A DNA stretch of 64,000 nt from Artemisia argyi (taxonomy: Eukaryota > Streptophyta > Magnoliopsida > Asterales > Asteraceae): the NCBI GenBank assembly GCA_030686995.1, contig CM060707.1:88336472-88400471 (forward strand). Direction: 5' to 3'. The notes beneath the pieces were generated by a model. It was not told the origin of the DNA, did no database searches, and saw nothing but the letters and a program-made list of their open reading frames with translations. This document shows, piece by piece, positions 59,289-64,000 of the stretch. The position numbers and the translations under genes are program-made. Every line of letters begins with the position of its first letter. The first letter of the stretch is position 1.

Positions 59289-62200
59289 CATCCTCATCCT
59301 CACGCTCGTCATCGTCGTCGTCATCTTCATCATCATCATCATTGTTGTACTCATCATAATCGTCTTCTTCCTCGCTATCACTATAATTGGTGGAACTTTC
59401 GTCGCTGGAGTAATCCTCTTCATCAGAGTCATCATCACAATCAGGAAAGAAACGAAACCGACGAGACACAGAAACCTTATCCAATATAGCAAAATAAGTC
59501 AGAAGAGGCAATGATCCAGTGCCTAGATGGTGGCAAATCAACCAACTCATTTAAAAACAAGTTAATTGGGATTATTGTCCAAACAGTCAACGTTTTAAGT
59601 TTTAACTTAGCAAGAAACGAAATAACATCAAATCCACACTAGACAGAGTTTTATGGGTTATAAGTCATCCAAAATGCTGTTTAAATATATTTTTCAACCT
59701 ACCCAGTTCACTAATTCAAATACAATAGATATGATTCAAATAGCAAAACTTGCTACTCGAATTTAATAATTTACCTATTTATATCTCTTCTCGATTACTT
59801 ATAAAGAGTGTATGTGTTTTTTTGAAATCTTGACACTTAAATTAATATAGTTTGCCTAAATTACCCCTAAGTACCCCTTAATACACCTTAAGCTTGATCA
59901 ATTCTAAACTTGGCAAATTTTCAAAAACACACGCTTTGCATAAAGGGTCAAACAAGAATCACAATTTCGCATATATAATTATTTGCCGCTATAAACTGTC
60001 GCTTTGCGCGGTTATTCGTCTAGTTTATAAAATTCCTAAAATGCAGCAGAATTGATTTTTCTTATTTTTAAATTCAGATTGCTGATCAAATACAGAATTT
60101 CTATATAAAAAAACTCTTATTTGCTTTTCTGGATACTATATTTATTAACTTCGGTTCAGGATATGTATGTATGCTCTTATAGTTTATGGTGTATCCTCCT
60201 TTAAAGTTATGCTATATTGTATGCTTTTAGCCCATGAATGTTCTCCACAGGTTTTTGAATCTCCCGATTATAATACCCACAACAATAATTTAGAGAACAA
60301 TTAAGTACCATAAAAATTTCAAAAGCAAAGACACATACCTCATCAATATTTGTTGGGAGAGTTGCTTTATCAACTGCACTCGGAGTCCAGATCTTTATGT
60401 CGCGTTCAAGCCCACTACTAGCAAGCATAGTTGTATGTGGGTGTGCTTCGATACAGTTTACCACCTGCTTATCTGCTTCCATGACTCGAATGAGCTCTGA
60501 ATCACTTTTCCGCCAAATGAACATCCGCCCACAATCAGACCCACTCACGACATACTCACATTTAGGTCCAAAGAAGTTAACACCCTTTACTGTTTCACAG
60601 TTTCTATGCCCCTTGTAGGCTTGGGGACCATCTTTGCCATCAGTCTCCATCTCTGAATCAGAACTAACCAAATTATTATCTGATATTGCTTTTACATCAC
60701 TTCCCAAACCCATGTCCTTCAAGAAAAGATAGATGGAATCATTGAGGTAGGATACAAGAAGCTCACTCTGATCCGAGAATGCCAATCCTGTTATCCCCAA
60801 ATTTTCATCACCAATTAAATGTCTTGGACAAAAGTGGTCAGATGGTTTACCAAAATCGGTTGAACTGTCCCACTTGTAATGACGGATATCATATAGTCTA
60901 GCATATTCATCTGAACCAGCGATCGCAAATAGATTAGGGTTCCTTGGATCCATAGCTATGGAATGTAGATTAACAAATCGTTCAAAACTTCGAGCACGCA
61001 CAGGTTGACAGGTAAAAAGTTTGGTAGCCACTCCTGTCCTTAGATCAAACTGGAAAAAAGATGAAAAAAAATTTACCAGGCATACAAAAAAACAAAACAG
61101 ACAAACATTGTAAAGCTCCTGAATGTGAGAGCCTCTTAAAACCAAAGTGCTCACTAATCCAATAATTAAGTGAATATAGAAGCAATCATTTGTTGACTTA
61201 CATGTTGGACCAGTCCGTCCTCACCACATGTATAAAAGATGTGCGGACTCCCGGGTTCAATAGCTAGTTTATGAGCTCTTCTATCATGTTTCCCAAGCAG
61301 TTTTGGAACCACTTGTCCACGTTCTGGGATAATAGCATGCCTCACCTAAAATGGAAATAGACTCAATATATATTTTCCCACCATGACGGTAAGCTACAGC
61401 ATACAACCTATGTTCTAAAAGAACACACTCAAAAAGACGAAAACCACGAAACACGAAAAAAAAAAACGAGTATTATGTACATCAATATATTTATGAAGCC
61501 TAACGCGGCCATTTAACCCCAAAAAAATACACTACTTAATTGTTCAGTTTTAATAAAATCATTTATGATTTCTTAAGAATAAATCTTGGCTCGGCCACTA
61601 CAACGTATTCAATAGAGATGAGATAAAGTTGAGTTATAAATGGAAAGTATGGCTGCAAGATCATACAGCTACAACCACTGCATATATTGAACAAAAAACA
61701 TCACCAAAACTCCTAAGTAAGCTACTTCATGATCCAAGGGAATTGATATTCGTACCAACAATTTTGAATATCCTTGTATGAGCTATCATTGTTAAAGAAG
61801 TTAAAGGCCAATTTGAAAAGTATATTATGTAAAAACATCTTTATTTTGTTAGCAAATATAACCCACAAATTACCCATTGAAGGAAAACAAGTCATTTCGA
61901 TGATGAGTTTCTTTGATAGTATCACAAACCTAATAGATGTTTGTTAAACTTCACAATGAAAATATAATGAACATATTCAAATTCGGATACGTAGGTGATA
62001 TTTGGCCGTTAATTGCAGCGATTTAGCTGCAAAAGTGTTGCAGCTAATATAGTAATCAAGCTTGTTTTCAGCAGGAAGACCTTTTACATCACTATTATGA
62101 TTCAGATACAAAAAAAATATATTCATTCTATTACAAAGAAAACCGAAAAAATACCTGACCATCAGCAGCACAAGTAACAATGCTTCTATCATCAGTGCCC

Positions 62201-63029
62201 GGCATAATCTTTGCTTGAAAAATATTGTCATCATGGCCCGAATAAAAAGAAAGTTTAACATTTCCATTTTCCCAATCCCAAAATATAACTTTCAAATCAT
62301 CGGAGCCGGACACGAGAACATCTCCATCCCCATTAAAGCTGACTGTGTTGACACATCCTCGGTGTTTTTCTAGCTTCCTCGATAGATTAAGTCGTAGGAC
62401 TAGATCCTAACACAGGCAAAAGTCATAGAATAATATATTAACCATCAAAAGGGTGTGTTTGGGGTAAGTTTATTGCATTATCATAATACAATAAGCTGTT
62501 ACGAGACATCTTATCTCTTAATAACATAAATAGTGTTGGGCTTTGCTTATGCTTATAAGCACAAGCAATTTAAAACAAGCAGCTGAGGAAATAGTGTTTG
62601 GATTTACTTATGTCAATAAGTAGACAAACAAAACAACAATGTTTAGGTTATATGTAACGTTCCAAAGGTCACTCTACCCATGCCTCGCTCAGGCAGGATT
62701 AGGTATGGTTGTTGTTACCTAAAGGTCACTCTAACTTGATGAAAAAGAAGTGCTTAATTTGCTTATTTGGATCACTTATTTGCATAAAATTTAGCAATCC
62801 TTGTTATCTAAAAGAGTTTATTGGGGTGATAAGCTGCTAATCCAAACACTACCTTGAGCTAATAATTAAAATGATGATGATGATATAAAGGATTAAAAAT
62901 AAAATAAATAAAAACCTCAGAAGCAGCGATACGATTAAAGAATTTTCTGGTAGAAAGACGGCCGACTTCACGGCGGCAAATATCGATAACCGCCGTGTCA
63001 ATGCTCGCATCACGTTCCCTTTTCTTCAT
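59143..63029 (-). CDS. DCAF8-like WD40-repeat protein, probable CUL4-DDB1 substrate receptor
   Basis: Exons (minus): 62916-63029, 62155-62406, 61202-61345, 60339-61049, and a probable last exon 59143-59475. All join in phase 0 with GT/AG borders, giving about 517 residues. The protein has an N-terminal charged helix (1-38) and WD repeats from about 39. Landmarks are HRGCVNTVSFNGDGDVLVSG, VIFWDWENG, KLAIEPGSPHIFYTCGEDG, FAIAGSDEYARLYDIR (a DWD-box-like LYDIR), ETVKGVNFFGPKCEYVVSGS and DIKIWTPSA. This order matches plant DCAF8/WDTC1-like proteins of the At4g38480 type. In that family they present substrates to a nuclear or cytosolic CUL4-DDB1 ubiquitin ligase. The candidate last exon is extremely Asp/Glu-rich, encoded by a (TCA)n tract on plus. 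It fits in phase but is unproven. If exon 4 is instead read through, the protein ends at 60207. The start ATG is the only one before the first exon's conserved segment. Confidence 0.85.
59230..59300 (-). repeat. (TCA)n microsatellite encoding an Asp run
   Basis: About 12 uninterrupted TCA units on plus near 59242-59284, with degenerate TCC/TCG/TCA triplets around them to about 59345. Read on minus they give a poly-Asp stretch. The plus-strand ORFs over it (59039-59359, 59182-59514) are repeat artefacts. Confidence 0.75.
59784..60023 (+). mobile_element. Mini-Helitron, 240 bp, within the WD40 gene
   Basis: Starts TCTCTTCTCGATTACTT after an A. It ends with a decayed hairpin (gtcgc-ttt-gcgcgg), then 'ttattcgt' and CTAG before a T. 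These are Helitron end features: TC start, 3' hairpin, CTRR, and an A/T insertion point. It is non-coding. It lies between WD40 exon 4 and the probable last exon, thus in the last intron. Confidence 0.65.
62450..62862. mobile_element. MITE-like insertion in intron 1 of the WD40 gene
   Basis: Begins near 'gggtgtgtttgggg' and ends near 'ccaaacactacc', short inverted termini (GTGTTTGG / CCAAACAC). The interior is filled with 'cttataagc' and 'ataagc' words in both directions. No clear target duplication was found. Confidence 0.4.
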
Positions 63030-63182
63030 CCCTTAATCAATCAATCGCATGTGATTAATCAAGCCGAATCCAAAATAATACTAGTAACACCTAGATACAA
63101 GTAATAAATTATGCACCGGTTCTTGTTAACTGTTTTTTACTTGTGTTAAGAGATATAATTAGGGGCCCAGATATGGACTTCA

Positions 63183-63183
<1 letters not shown>
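63030..63183 (-). promoter_or_regulatory. Upstream region of the WD40 gene
   Basis: About 150 bases between the start codon and a 28-base T run (63184-63211). It must hold the 5' leader. No TATA box stands out. Confidence 0.3.

Positions 63184-63211
<28 letters not shown>
63184..63211. repeat. Poly-T tract, 28 bp
   Basis: An uninterrupted T run on plus, close upstream of the WD40 gene start. It is probably the A-tail of an old insertion or slippage. Confidence 0.85.
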
Positions 63212-63214
<3 letters not shown>

Positions 63215-63238
63215 CAGTTTATCGTATACCCGAAACTA

Positions 63239-63320
63239 GAGGTGGCAAAACGGGCGGGCCGAGCGGGCACGGGCTAAAACAGGCATAGGCTAAATGGGCA
63301 CAAGTTAAACTGTCACATGT
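63239..63320. mobile_element. End fragment of a third hAT-type word-repeat MITE
   Basis: TAGAGGTGGCAAAACGGGC opens a run of cgggc/gggcacgggc words. This resembles the left end of the element at 53363. No matching right end is present in the window, so it is a fragment or very decayed. Confidence 0.45.
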
Positions 63321-64000
63321 TATAAAAATCGCTTTATAGAAGAACAAAAATAACGAAATAAATTCGTTAAACGTAATACTTTATTTATATTTAAAAAATT
63401 AAATATATTATATATGTAAATTTTTCTTTAAAAACGATTATAATATTCTCTAATTAAGAGAAAATATATGTTTGTTAGTACCCATTTAATTTTTCAACAG
63501 GCCAAATATGCCCATTTCAAAAAAAATGAGGCTAAATGTGCTAAAGTCTTTTACAAAGTAGTCAAAATTAGCTTATTTTTTTCATTTTGGGTACAAATTG
63601 TCACGTCTACCCGAAACCGAGCATATTTAAATTTCAAATATTGGTTGATTCGGATCGGGTTCACTTGTGCCTAGGTTTATTCGTGTTCGGGTCAATCCGA
63701 GTATAAGTAAAATTCTCAAAAAATTTGCTACCGCATCTTTTATATAATGAGAAATCCACTTTTGGTCAAATCGAGCGATTCAATTAACCAATGAGAGGGC
63801 TCGATTTTGCAATTGAGCCTTCTCAGTGGTCAATTGAATTTTCAAGACCGAAAAAATTGGAAAAGTTTTGGAGTTTTTTAAAAAGCTCCCCAAACATAGA
63901 TGTATCGAAATCGCGAAGAAAAAATGTTATGAGGAACCGGGTAAATTTTAAAACTTTGGTGTCGGGAGATTGTTAACCATAAATTTGTCCTATCAGAAAC
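63321..64000. other. Gene-less stretch at window edge
   Basis: AT-rich, with GC-richer phrases such as 'ggatcgggttcacttgtgcct' near 63654 and 'tgttcgggtcaatccgag' near 63684 that may be further repeat fragments. ORFs of 61-68 codons here show no domain. Confidence 0.35.

Noticed and set aside
59039..59514. Serine- and isoleucine-rich plus-strand ORFs
   Set aside because: Frame artefacts of the TCA microsatellite; the minus strand fits the WD40 gene.
59509..59550. Alternative start of the last WD40 exon after 'catctag'
   Set aside because: Joining exon 4 at that AG gives the wrong phase and an immediate stop; the AG before 59475 keeps the frame.

Overview
This window is plant nuclear DNA: AT-rich, with introns using GT/AG borders, two ordinary plant genes, and about three quarters of the length in transposable elements. 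The zinc-knuckle gag-like ORF, the mix of Tekay, Athila and Tat Ty3/gypsy elements, and the RTE-like LINE fragment resemble what I recall from Asteraceae genomes (daisy family). That placement is inference.

Layout. 1-12004: a Tekay-like LTR retrotransposon with about 3 kb LTRs and only 686 bp of interior (1-6138, minus strand), nested in an Athila-like element on the minus strand. The Athila-like element shows a 563-aa zinc-knuckle ORF, a tRNA-Asp primer site and a roughly 3.9 kb LTR. 12005-16400: decayed repeats, a Stowaway MITE, a SINE and a hAT-type MITE with an 8-bp target duplication. 16517-19931: an intact five-exon RopGEF (PRONE) gene on the plus strand. 21290-23940: a broken Helitron helicase on the minus strand.

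23941-52294: a stretch carrying gene fragments (a MAPKKK kinase tail, a DnaJ/DNAJC9-like pseudogene and unidentified exon-like pieces) that ends in a Helitron-type 3' terminus at 52291-52294. It has been split by two LTR elements. The first is a Tekay chromovirus (25456-34549, TSD gaaaa, minus). The second is a Tat-lineage Ty3/gypsy element (38128-51213, TSD ctata, plus) with an extra RNase H and an antisense gypsy-type ORF behind pol. A 2.76-kb non-coding LTR element (41652-44408, TSD ccaac) sits inside the reverse transcriptase of the Tat element.

52290-58310: a second hAT-type MITE, a long fold-back element, a SINE, an RTE-like LINE remnant and a large TAA/ATT microsatellite. 59143-63029: a DCAF8-like WD40 gene on the minus strand, with a 240-bp mini-Helitron between its WD40 exons and its probable acidic last exon. 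The right edge holds short repeat fragments.

Only the RopGEF and the WD40 gene look functional. RopGEFs activate ROP GTPases at the plasma membrane. DCAF8-like WD40 proteins are expected substrate receptors for CUL4-DDB1 ubiquitin ligases. The two are not obviously linked in function. I found no tRNA or rRNA gene, no CRISPR array and no prokaryotic-type system.
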